The notes under the pieces are model-generated. The model saw only the letters and a list, made by a program, of their open reading frames with translations, searched no databases and had not been told where the DNA came from. Below are positions 1-5,832 of a stretch of DNA of 5,992 bases, one piece after another. The stretch lies in NCBI GenBank assembly GCA_004556985.1, contig SFFC01000123.1, forward strand, positions 1 through 5,992, in the 5' to 3' direction. The position numbers and the translations under genes were made by a program. This DNA is from Clostridiales bacterium. GTDB lineage: Bacteria > Bacillota > Clostridia > Christensenellales > Aristaeellaceae. Each line of letters begins with the position of its first letter. The first letter of the stretch is position 1.

Positions 1-335
1 TCCTGCTCGCGCTCCCGGTCGTACTCCGTGAAGCACAGGAGCATCTTGTAATTGCGCCGCTCCAGCGCCATGTTGATATGATGAGTCAGCAGCGCGAAGT
101 AGGGCGTGATGGTGTTGGGCACGATGAAGGCGACGGTATTGGTTCGGTCTGTCTTGAGCGAACGCGCGCTGTTGTTGACCTGATAATTGAGCTTCTTGAC
201 CGCAGCCTCGACCTTCAGGCGGTAGCTTTCGCCCACGCTCTGGCCGTTAATGACCTTGGAAACCGTGCCCAGCGATACGCCGGCCTCGCGGGCGACGTCG
301 CTCATGGTCGCTGCGGTTTTTTTGGGATTGGACAA
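1..335 (-). CDS. LacI-family transcriptional repressor, N-terminal part (runs off the left edge)
   Basis: The visible 111 residues begin with a LacI-type helix-turn-helix: residues 10-30 read TMSDVAREAGVSLGTVSKVIN, matching the family pattern T-x-x-DVA-x-x-AGVS-x-x-TVS-x-V-x-N. A hinge helix follows (ARSL, residues 57-60, with Leu60 at the position of the minor-groove leucine of LacI). From about residue 65 the periplasmic-binding-protein-like effector domain starts (TNTVAFIVP, then TPYFALL). The start is a TTG at 335-333. It is preferred over the ATG at 305-303 because that ATG lies inside the first helix and would cut it, and because AGGTGA sits four bases upstream of the TTG. The gene is divergent from the transporter/GH32 operon, so it is very likely its local regulator, acting in the cytoplasm on the operators at 412-423 and 620-631 and released by the sugar or a derivative. 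The effector-binding residues are outside the window, so the inducer cannot be read. Family assignment is secure; target and inducer are inferred from position. Confidence 0.93.
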   Translation of the reverse strand, partial: MSNPKKTAATMSDVAREAGVSLGTVSKVINGQSVGESYRLKVEAAVKKLNYQVNNSARSLKTDRTNTVAFIVPNTITPYFALLTHHINMALERRNYKMLLCFTEYDREREQ

Positions 336-339
336 GGGA

Positions 340-345
340 TCACCT
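340..345 (-). promoter_or_regulatory. Ribosome binding site that fixes the TTG start of the LacI-family gene
   Basis: On the minus strand the bases read AGGTGA followed by four bases and then TTG. The next in-frame ATG lies ten codons further in, inside the DNA-binding domain, and has no such site at the right distance. This supports TTG as the true start, which may also keep repressor levels low. Confidence 0.75.
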
Positions 346-385
346 CACAATCAACTGTCAGGGAAAGATGTGATTTCATGCAGAA

Positions 386-414
386 AGTATAGCATAATTC
401 CGCCTGACTGTAAA
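386..414 (-). promoter_or_regulatory. Sigma-A-type promoter of the LacI-family gene
   Basis: Reading the minus strand, a -35 box TTTACA (414-409) is followed by exactly 17 bases and a -10 box TATACT (391-386). TG plus one base stands directly before the -10, giving an extended -10. Transcription would begin near 379-380, leaving a leader of about 45 bases before the TTG start. The operator-like sequence at 412-423 overlaps the -35 box, which suggests autorepression. Confidence 0.75.
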
Positions 415-428
415 GACGTTTCATGAAA
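411..428. promoter_or_regulatory. Operator candidate O1, overlapping the repressor promoter -35
   Basis: The 13-mer ACGTTTCATGAAA at 416-428 is repeated exactly at 624-636. The half to the left of the central CG (417-418) is degenerate: bases 412-423 match the perfect palindrome TGAAACGTTTCA of the second site at 9 of 12 positions. A second perfect palindrome, TTTCATGAAA, lies at 419-428. A central CG with A/T-rich arms is typical of LacI-family operators. Its position over the -35 box of the leftward promoter suggests that the repressor controls its own gene here. Confidence 0.6.
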
Positions 429-456
429 TAATATGAAAACCGTGGTGTGGTTTCAT
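418..456. repeat. Cluster of inverted GTTTCAT / ATGAAAAC elements
   Basis: GTTTCAT at 418-424, ATGAAAACC at 433-441 and GGTTTCAT at 449-456 form two overlapping, imperfect inverted repeats that share the middle element. All three carry the TTTCAT core seen in the operator candidates, so they may be extra weak half sites for the LacI-family regulator. No function is proved by sequence alone. Confidence 0.4.
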
Positions 457-553
457 GGAGGCAAATCGAACGCAGAACGGTCAATGTCTTGTGAAATCGG
501 GCAAATGGTCTGACTAATTCCTCTGCCCGCGAGAAAAAGTGCTCAAAAAAGTC

Positions 554-574
554 GGGGAAATTTTCAAAATCCCC
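554..574. repeat. Imperfect inverted repeat directly upstream of the operon -35 box
   Basis: GGGGAAATTTT and AAAATCCCC flank a single C and pair with a two-base bulge. The element ends on the base before the TTGACA box. It could be a protein site or an AT-rich element that helps RNA polymerase; it may also be chance. It is not expected in the mRNA, because the transcript should begin downstream, near 610. Confidence 0.3.
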
Positions 575-603
575 TTGACACACGCCGTGCGCTGTGGTAT
601 CTT
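575..603 (+). promoter_or_regulatory. Sigma-A-type promoter of the transporter/GH32 operon
   Basis: A perfect -35 box TTGACA (575-580) is followed by 17 bases and the -10 box TATCTT (598-603). TG plus one base precedes the -10 (TGG at 595-597), giving an extended -10. The start point would fall near 610, with an untranslated leader of roughly 58 bases. The operator palindrome at 620-631 lies about ten bases inside the transcript, a position suited to blocking by a repressor. Confidence 0.82.
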
Positions 604-619
604 GTGTGCAGACGAAGCG

Positions 620-636
620 TGAAACGTTTCATGAAA
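620..636. promoter_or_regulatory. Operator candidate O2, perfect palindrome just after the operon start point
   Basis: TGAAACGTTTCA at 620-631 is a perfect 12-base palindrome with a central CG, the hallmark of LacI-family operators. It overlaps a second palindrome, TTTCATGAAA, at 627-636, so the site reads as alternating half sites GAAA-CG-TTTC-AT-GAAA. Bases 624-636 are identical to 416-428, and the two central CG steps are 208 bases apart. It is two bases shorter than the usual 14-base CcpA cre site, so the divergently encoded repressor is the more likely ligand. Confidence 0.75.
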
Positions 637-667
637 GACCGAAGAAACAGAAAAGGGAGGGATCCTC

Positions 668-1594
668 GTGAAAAACAGCGCCGCAGTCAAGGTTCGCAGC
701 GGCAGAAGCCTCGAGCGCAGGCTGAAGGACAACTGGCAGCTCTATCTGCTGCTGCTGGTGCCTGTTGTGATTACCATCATCTACAAGTACGGCCCGATGT
801 ACGGCATCCAGATCGCGTTCCGCGATTTCAAGCCCAGTCGCGGCATCACCGGCAGCAAATGGGTGGGGCTGGACTGGTTTGTGCGGTTCTTCACCTCGCC
901 CAACTGCGCCCGCATGATCAAGAACACCGTGCTGCTGAGCCTGTACAGCCTGCTGTGGAGCTTCCCGGTGCCGATCATCCTGGCGCTGGCGCTCAATCAG
1001 CTTCGCTTCAAGGGCCTCAAACGAACCGTGCAGACCGTGCTCTACGCGCCGCACTTCATCTCCACGATGATCATCTGCGGCATGATCCGCATCTTCCTGA
1101 GCCCGTCCGGCGGTCTCATCAACCTGCTGCTGGGCACGAACATCGACTTCCTCTCCGAGAGCGGCATGTTCCGCACGATCTACATCGCCTCGGGCATCTG
1201 GCAGGAGGCCGGCTGGGGCGCGATCATCTACATGGCCACGCTCTCCACGGTGGATACCTCGCTCTACGAGGCCGCGAAGGTGGATGGCGCATCCGTCTTC
1301 CAGCGCATCCTGCACATCGACATTCCGGAGCTGCTGCCGATGGCGATCCTCCAGCTGATTCTCAGCGCCAGCAACCTGATGAACGTGGGCTTTGAGAAGG
1401 TCTTCCTTCTGCAGACGGATCTGAACAAGGCCACCAGCGACATCATCGCGGTCTACGTCTACGAGCAGGGCATTCTCAACGCGAAGTACAGCTACTCGAC
1501 GGCCATCGGCCTGTTCAATACGCTGGTGAACATTGCACTGCTGTTCATCGTCACCCGCATCGCCCGTAAGGTTGCGGACTACCGGTTCATTTAA
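668..1594 (+). CDS. Carbohydrate ABC transporter permease, LplB-like
   Basis: This 308-residue integral membrane protein is one half of the transmembrane channel of a sugar importer. Six hydrophobic segments can be read at roughly residues 24-40, 85-110, 127-147, 170-192, 224-242 and 276-296. The cytoplasmic EAA loop, which docks the ATPase, is at 201-223: EAAKVDGAS, then IDIPELLP. The N-terminal pattern (YGPMYGIQIAFRDFKPSRGI) and the C-terminus (RKVADYRFI) are those of the LplB/YteP group, which works with large binding proteins for oligosaccharides. The start is GTG at 668, with AGGGAGG ending seven bases upstream; there is no better ATG. It is the first gene of the rightward operon, directly behind the operator-controlled promoter, and is followed 17 bases later by its partner permease. 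Substrate cannot be told from the permease; sucrose or fructo-oligosaccharide is inferred from the GH32 gene downstream. Confidence 0.95.
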   Translation: MKNSAAVKVRSGRSLERRLKDNWQLYLLLLVPVVITIIYKYGPMYGIQIAFRDFKPSRGITGSKWVGLDWFVRFFTSPNCARMIKNTVLLSLYSLLWSFPVPIILALALNQLRFKGLKRTVQTVLYAPHFISTMIICGMIRIFLSPSGGLINLLLGTNIDFLSESGMFRTIYIASGIWQEAGWGAIIYMATLSTVDTSLYEAAKVDGASVFQRILHIDIPELLPMAILQLILSASNLMNVGFEKVFLLQTDLNKATSDIIAVYVYEQGILNAKYSYSTAIGLFNTLVNIALLFIVTRIARKVADYRFI

Positions 1595-1611
1595 GAGGGA
1601 GGGAAACGAAG

Positions 1612-2517
1612 ATGATCGCTTCAAGAAAGAGCGGAAAGCTGGGCGGCCTGTCCGACAAGGCCAGCGACGTTGTGCTGGTGACGCTGTGCGTCATTATGCT
1701 GCTCATCGTAGCCTATCCGCTGTATTACATCCTCGTCGCGTCCTTCTCCAATCCCTACGACGTCTACGCGGGCAAGACCTTCCTTACGCCCAGCGGATTT
1801 ACCTTCGACGGCTACAAGGCGGTCTTCGCCGACGCGAATATCCTCTCCGGCTACGCCAACAGCATCCTCTACACGGTGCTGGGCACGATCTACTCCGTCG
1901 CGCTGATCTACATGGTCGCCTATCCGCTCTCCGTCGCGGAGCTGCCGGGCAGGAAGGCGCTCTCCATCTTCTTCCTGATCACCATGTACTTTGGCGGCGG
2001 CCTCATCCCGACCTACCTCATCGTCAAGGATACCGGCCTGATGGGCACGATCTGGGCCATGTTCGTGCCGGGCGGCCTCGCCGTGTCGCACATGATCATC
2101 GCCCGCAACTTCTTTGAAAACAGCATTCCCGGCTCGCTCAAGGAGGCAGCGGAGATCGACGGCGCGAGTAAGATGACCATTTTCTTCAAAATCATCATCC
2201 CGCTCTCCCGTCCGATCATGGCGGTCATGGTGGTCTTCAGCATGGTGGCCTACTGGAACGACTGGTTCACCGCCCTCATCTACATGAAGGGCAGTCAGGC
2301 GCCGCTGCCGCTCGTGCTGCGCAACATCCTCATCAAGAGCTCCGCCTCCGCGACGCAGGCGAGCATGATCTCCGGCGGCTACGCCGAGCTGAACAAGATG
2401 ACGGAGATGATCAAGTTCGCCTCCATCATCGCGGCGGCCGCGCCGATGCTGGTCATCTATCCGTTCGTGCAGAAGTACTTTGAGCAGGGTTTCATGGCTG
2501 GCGCAGTCAAGGGCTAA
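1612..2517 (+). CDS. Carbohydrate ABC transporter permease, YtcP-like
   Basis: This is the second channel subunit, 301 residues, of MalG/YtcP type. Hydrophobic segments lie near residues 20-44, 82-105, 117-137, 143-165, 202-222 and 266-286. The EAA loop is at 178-201: EAAEIDGASKM, then IIIPLSRP. The C-terminal FVQKYFEQGFMAGAVKG is the conserved tail of this family. The ATG is preceded by GAGGGAGGG with eight bases between, and the gene begins 17 bases after the stop of the first permease, consistent with co-transcription and a heterodimeric channel. No ATPase gene is present in the window; importers of this group often borrow a shared MsmK/UgpC-like ATPase encoded elsewhere (established for related Gram-positive systems, inferred here). 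Confidence 0.95.
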   Translation: MIASRKSGKLGGLSDKASDVVLVTLCVIMLLIVAYPLYYILVASFSNPYDVYAGKTFLTPSGFTFDGYKAVFADANILSGYANSILYTVLGTIYSVALIYMVAYPLSVAELPGRKALSIFFLITMYFGGGLIPTYLIVKDTGLMGTIWAMFVPGGLAVSHMIIARNFFENSIPGSLKEAAEIDGASKMTIFFKIIIPLSRPIMAVMVVFSMVAYWNDWFTALIYMKGSQAPLPLVLRNILIKSSASATQASMISGGYAELNKMTEMIKFASIIAAAAPMLVIYPFVQKYFEQGFMAGAVKG

Positions 2518-2565
2518 GCGCCTGCCCGAAATAGACCGACACCCAAAACGGAAAGGAGTCATACC

Positions 2566-4176
2566 ATGAACCGAATTTTCAGGACTCTCGTCGCTTGCCT
2601 GCTGGCGCTCGCGCTGCTGGGCATCGCTTCCGCCGTGGCGGAGCAGACCGAATTCAACATCATCTCTGCCATCTCCGCCCTTTCCGGCGGCTATGCGGAC
2701 AACCCCGTTCTCAAAGCCATGCAGGAGCAGACGGGCATCACCGTCAACTGGGACTGCATGAGCGACTCGCTCAGCGAGCAGGTCAACATCCGCATCGCGG
2801 GCAGCGACCTGCCGGACGCCTTCAACGGCGTGGGCTTCAACAACTATGACCTGCTGACCTACGGCGAGGACGGCACGTTCATCGACCTGACGCCCTACAT
2901 CACGCCGGAGATCATGCCCAACCTGAGCGCCATCCTTGAGGAGCACCCGGAGATCCGCGCTGCCATCACCATGAGCAACGGCGCGATCTACGGCCTGCCC
3001 GCGGGCGAGCAGATGGGCACCGCCGGCATCGGCAAGGAGGAGGACTACTCCATCTTCACTATCCCGCAGTTCTCCATGATCAACAAGAAGTGGCTTGACG
3101 AGCTGGGCCTGAGCGTGCCGACGACGCTCGAGGAGCTGCACGACGTGCTCGTCGCCTTCAAGGAGAACGACATGAGCGCGAAGGTCTACGGCAACGCCGC
3201 GGGCAGCACCATCCCGATGAGCACCGGCTTTGACCAGTGGTGCTGGGGCCAGAACATCTTCTACGCGGGCTTCGGCTTCACCAACTGGATCAACGACGTC
3301 TGCAACGACCTCGTGCTCACGGCTGACGGCACCGTGAACTTCGTCTGCGACGACGACAACTACCGCGCCGCGCTGACCTACTTCCACGACTGGTTTGCCG
3401 AGGGCCTGATGGACAAGGAGATGTTCAGCCAGGATACCACGCAGCTGATGGCCAAGTGCTCTCAGGGCTATGTGGGCGTCTCGACCTGGTGGTACATTGA
3501 AGAGCTCATGGGCGCGTACGCCGAGGACTATGTCTTCCTGCCGGTGCTCACCGGCCCGGACGGCACGAGCAACGTCACCGTGCGCACCGGCGGCGCGATC
3601 AACGCCGGCAACCTCTCCGTGACCAGCGCCTGTGAGAGCCCCGAGAAGCTGCTTGCCTTCTACGACCTGTGGTACACGGGCGAGACCGTCATGCAGCTGC
3701 AATACGGCCCCATCGACACCTATTTCACCGGCAAGGATGAAAACGGTGTGTGGCTGAGCATCACCGATAGCGAGAGCCGCGAGAAGTACGGCAAGAGCGC
3801 CGGCGAGCTGAAGGCTCAGCTCGAGGTCGCTGGCCCGAAGCTGATCCTCTCGAACTATTACAGCGACGTGTTCAAGATGGAGGATCGCGCCATCGAGCGT
3901 CTGACCGACCTGTATGACTACTGGATGCCCTTCGTCAAGGACGCGACCGTCTACCCGGTGGACTGCGTGTTCACGCCGGAAGAGCTGGATACCATCGACA
4001 TGTACCGCTCCGACTTTGAAAACGCCGTCGCCGAGCAGGAGGCGCTGTGGATCAAGGATGGCGGCCCGGACGACAAGGCCTGGGAGAAGTACCTCAAGAC
4101 CCTCGACCGCTGCGGCATGAGCGAGCTGCTGGAGGTTTATCAGGCAGCCTACGACCGCTACGCTGAGGCGAAGTAA
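2566..4176 (+). CDS. Extracellular sugar-binding protein of the ABC importer, LplA/AlgQ/FusA-like
   Basis: The 536-residue length fits the large oligosaccharide-binding proteins that pair with LplB/YtcP permeases. Residues 1-25 are a signal peptide: a basic start (MNRIFR), a hydrophobic core to about 21, and ASAVA before E26 as a probable signal peptidase I site. The start is supported by AAGGAG seven bases upstream. After cleavage the fold begins EFNIIS; LDELGLSVPTTLEELHDVL (177-195) is a family signature. Three oddities: there is no usable lipobox (LVAC at 8-11 is too close to the N-terminus and lies within the hydrophobic core); the EF-hand-like calcium loop D-x-N-x-N-G-x-x-D-E usual after the AFKE segment is replaced by residues 201-219 without that acidic pattern; and the mature part has eight cysteines (64, 226, 246, 261, 298, 356, 467, 516). 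Tryptophans at 225, 227, 241, 308 and 309 could stack on sugar rings. Sucrose or fructo-oligosaccharide is the likely ligand, inferred from the GH32 neighbour. Confidence 0.92.
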   Translation: MNRIFRTLVACLLALALLGIASAVAEQTEFNIISAISALSGGYADNPVLKAMQEQTGITVNWDCMSDSLSEQVNIRIAGSDLPDAFNGVGFNNYDLLTYGEDGTFIDLTPYITPEIMPNLSAILEEHPEIRAAITMSNGAIYGLPAGEQMGTAGIGKEEDYSIFTIPQFSMINKKWLDELGLSVPTTLEELHDVLVAFKENDMSAKVYGNAAGSTIPMSTGFDQWCWGQNIFYAGFGFTNWINDVCNDLVLTADGTVNFVCDDDNYRAALTYFHDWFAEGLMDKEMFSQDTTQLMAKCSQGYVGVSTWWYIEELMGAYAEDYVFLPVLTGPDGTSNVTVRTGGAINAGNLSVTSACESPEKLLAFYDLWYTGETVMQLQYGPIDTYFTGKDENGVWLSITDSESREKYGKSAGELKAQLEVAGPKLILSNYYSDVFKMEDRAIERLTDLYDYWMPFVKDATVYPVDCVFTPEELDTIDMYRSDFENAVAEQEALWIKDGGPDDKAWEKYLKTLDRCGMSELLEVYQAAYDRYAEAK

Positions 4177-4188
4177 TCAACCTATACA

Positions 4189-4232
4189 CGCTGTCCCCTC
4201 TCCCCACAGGGGGAGAGGGGTACAGCGGTTTT
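4189..4232 (+). terminator. GC-rich hairpin between binding-protein and GH32 genes, weak or partial terminator
   Basis: CCCCTCTCCCC (4195-4205) pairs over 11 bases with GGGGAGAGGGG (4210-4220) across a four-base loop. After a single bulged T, CGCTGT (4189-4194) pairs with ACAGCG (4222-4227). Only GTTTT follows, so the U-tract is short for a full terminator. The ribosome binding site of the next gene begins at 4234, and I see no promoter for that gene in the gap. The hairpin therefore more likely allows partial read-through, or protects the 3' end of the upstream message, so that binding protein is made in excess of enzyme. The core may also be a dispersed palindromic repeat. Confidence 0.6.
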
Positions 4233-4250
4233 CAGGAGGATGGACAAACC

Positions 4251-5729
4251 ATGATGAAAAACCAGACGCCGCTTTCCGCTGCGCGGGACTTTGAGCGGGA
4301 GGCTTTTAACGAGATCCCTGAGGGAGACCGTCCGCAGTTTCACCTCACGCCGATGGTTGGCTGGATGAACGACCCCAACGGGTTTTGCTATTACAAGGAC
4401 GAGTACCATCTGTTCTATCAGTACCATCCCTACAACACCGTCTGGGGGCCGATGCACTGGGGGCACGCGAAGAGCCGCGACCTGCTGCACTGGACGTATC
4501 TGCCCGCCGCGCTGGCCCCGGACACCGACGCGGATGCGGGCGGATGCTTCTCCGGCTCGGCGCTGCCGATGGATGACGGGCGGCTGATGCTGATGTACAC
4601 TGGCGTGCAGCCCGCGGGCACGGGCCACAAGGAGCTGCAGGCGCAGTGCGTCGCCATAGGCGACGGCGTGGATTTCACCAAGCTGGCGGAAAACCCGGTC
4701 ATCGGTGCGGCGCTGCTGCCCAGGGGCTACAGCGAGCATGACTTCCGCGATCCCAAAATCTTTCGCGGGAAGGACGGCATGATCTACTGCGTCGTGGGCA
4801 ATCTGCACAAGACGCGCAAGGGCGCGATCCTGCTGCTTGAAAGCGAGGATGGCCGGGGCTGGCGCTTCGTGACGGAGCTGGACGCCAGCCGGGGCGAGCT
4901 GGGCCGCATGTGGGAATGCCCGGATTTCTTTGAGCTGGATGGTCATCAGGTGCTGCTCACCAGCCCGCAGGAGATGCAGGCCACGCCGGACGGCGTCTTC
5001 CATGCGGGCTACGGCACCATCGCGCTGCTGGGCGACTATGACGAGGAAAGCCACCGCTTCACTCGCCGCAGCGTGCAGCCCGTGGATGACGGCCTTGACT
5101 TCTATGCCCCGCAGACGGCGCTTGCCCCGGACGGACGGCGCATCCTGCTCGGCTGGATGGAGAACTGGGAAACACTGAATGGCGCACCCAGGCGGCACAA
5201 GTGGTTCGGCCGCACGAGCCTGCCGCGCGAGCTGAGCATCCGCGAGGGGAGGATGTGCCAGCGTCCCATTCGGGAGATCGAAACGCTCTGGCAGGACGAC
5301 GTGCGCCTGACGGGTGTGCGCCTTGCCGAGGAAAATGCGCTTGACGGCGTCTGCGGGCGCAGGCTCGACCTGACGGTGACGCTGCACGTCGGTGAGGGGA
5401 ACTGCCGCCGGTTTGAGCTGCGCTTTGCCCAAAATGAGCGCTGCTTCACAGTGATTCGCTGTGCGCTTTCGCGCGGGGAACTGGTCTTTGACCGCACCAA
5501 CTGCGGTTCCACGCGGGATATTCCGCATGTGCGCGCGATCAAGGCTGGGCCGAAGGACGGCGTGATGACGCTTCGGCTGATTCTGGACGGTGAGAGCGCA
5601 GAGCTGTTCGTCAATGACGGCGAGCATGTCATCTCTTCGCTGATCGACACGCCGATGGACGCGCAGGGCATCACCTTCTGCGCGGACGGCGAGCTGACGA
5701 TGGATGTGGAGAAGCACGCGCTGGGATGA
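4251..5729 (+). CDS. Glycoside hydrolase family 32 beta-fructosidase (ScrB/SacA-like)
   Basis: The 492-residue protein hydrolyses beta-fructofuranosidic bonds, as in sucrose, sucrose-6-phosphate or short fructans. The five-bladed propeller carries all three catalytic motifs: WMNDPNG (38-44, nucleophile Asp41), FRDP (165-168, transition-state stabiliser Asp167) and WECPDFF (221-227, acid/base Glu222). GCFSGSA (98-104), FYAPQTA (284-290) and GWMENWE (301-307) are further family signatures. A beta-sandwich domain fills about residue 355 to the end. There is no signal peptide, so it acts in the cytoplasm. Length is normal for the ScrB/SacA group. Because uptake here is by an ABC importer and not a phosphotransferase system, unphosphorylated sucrose or fructo-oligosaccharide is the expected substrate even though automatic names may say sucrose-6-phosphate hydrolase. 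AGGAGG (4234-4239) lies 11 bases before the first of two adjacent ATG codons (4251, 4254); the first is closer to usual spacing. Confidence 0.95.
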   Translation: MMKNQTPLSAARDFEREAFNEIPEGDRPQFHLTPMVGWMNDPNGFCYYKDEYHLFYQYHPYNTVWGPMHWGHAKSRDLLHWTYLPAALAPDTDADAGGCFSGSALPMDDGRLMLMYTGVQPAGTGHKELQAQCVAIGDGVDFTKLAENPVIGAALLPRGYSEHDFRDPKIFRGKDGMIYCVVGNLHKTRKGAILLLESEDGRGWRFVTELDASRGELGRMWECPDFFELDGHQVLLTSPQEMQATPDGVFHAGYGTIALLGDYDEESHRFTRRSVQPVDDGLDFYAPQTALAPDGRRILLGWMENWETLNGAPRRHKWFGRTSLPRELSIREGRMCQRPIREIETLWQDDVRLTGVRLAEENALDGVCGRRLDLTVTLHVGEGNCRRFELRFAQNERCFTVIRCALSRGELVFDRTNCGSTRDIPHVRAIKAGPKDGVMTLRLILDGESAELFVNDGEHVISSLIDTPMDAQGITFCADGELTMDVEKHALG

Positions 5730-5765
5730 ACGGGTTTTCGCAGATGAACGAGCGCAGCCCAACGT

Positions 5766-5832
5766 AACCCATAAATCGTAGGAAAAGTAGTCTCAGAGCA
5801 GGATGCGAAGCATCCTACGATTGAGACGGGTT
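5766..5832 (+). repeat. Overlapping inverted repeats with two mutually exclusive folds, upstream of the last gene
   Basis: Fold one: AATCGTAGGA (5774-5783) pairs with TCCTACGATT (5813-5822) over ten bases, and AACCC (5766-5770) with GGGTT (5828-5832) can close it further. Fold two: AGGATGC (5800-5806) pairs with GCATCCT (5810-5816) over a GAA loop, enclosed by GTCTCA (5790-5795) with TGAGAC (5822-5827). The folds compete for bases 5813-5816 and 5822. A weaker stem, GGCTT/AAGCC (5833-5837 with 5852-5856), follows. No U-tract follows either fold, so a terminator is unlikely, and the ribosome binding site at 5885 is about 50 bases beyond. It may be a leader RNA element, an mRNA processing site, or a copy of a dispersed palindromic repeat. 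I see no clear promoter in 5730-5897. Confidence 0.5.

Larger units (their letters stand above)
336..667. other. Divergent intergenic control region between repressor gene and transporter operon
   Basis: I see no gene in these 332 bases. Open frames here are short and lack coding character, and the stretch is visibly richer in A and T than the flanking genes. It contains a leftward promoter (386-414), a rightward promoter (575-603), two copies of the 13-mer ACGTTTCATGAAA (416-428 and 624-636), further TTTCAT/ATGAAA half sites between 373 and 456, and an imperfect stem at 554-574. The stretch 457-553 shows nothing convincing apart from a weak catabolite-control-like match at 492-505. Confidence 0.85.

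Noticed and set aside
492..505. A possible catabolite-control (cre) site, TGAAATCGGGCAAA.
   Set aside because: It has two mismatches at conserved positions of the consensus TGWNANCGNTNWCA and lies upstream of the rightward promoter. A match this weak is likely by chance.
302..583. Short minus-strand open frames covering the control region.
   Set aside because: They run across both promoters and the operators, have no ribosome binding site of note, and overlap the repressor gene start out of frame.
620..631. Reading the operator palindrome as a CcpA cre site.
   Set aside because: The palindrome is 12 bases with a central CG, whereas cre sites are 14 bases; the divergent LacI-family gene next to it is the simpler explanation.
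629..1624. A 331-codon open frame on the minus strand and a 263-codon frame on the plus strand (604-1395), both overlapping the first permease.
   Set aside because: Both are alternative-frame shadows; only the frame starting at 668 gives six membrane segments and the EAA loop.
1621..3702. A very long open frame (about 690 codons) on the minus strand, opposite the second permease and the binding protein.
   Set aside because: It lies opposite two genes with clear family motifs. Its translation is rich in Arg, His, Asp, Val and Ala with no recognisable motif, as expected for an antisense shadow of GC-rich genes, and it spans unrelated genes.
4183..4188. TATACA as a -10 box for a separate GH32 promoter.
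   Set aside because: No acceptable -35 box lies 16-18 bases upstream, and the start point would fall inside the hairpin at 4189-4232.
4182..5762. A 526-codon open frame on the minus strand, opposite GH32.
   Set aside because: GH32 on the plus strand has all catalytic motifs and a good ribosome binding site. The opposite frame has low-complexity Arg/Ala/His/Val composition and no motif.
5774..5827. A true H-type pseudoknot from the A, B, A', B' order of the arms.
   Set aside because: The two 3' arms are adjacent and the joining segment between the 5' arms is only six bases, too short to span both stems, so alternative folds are more plausible.
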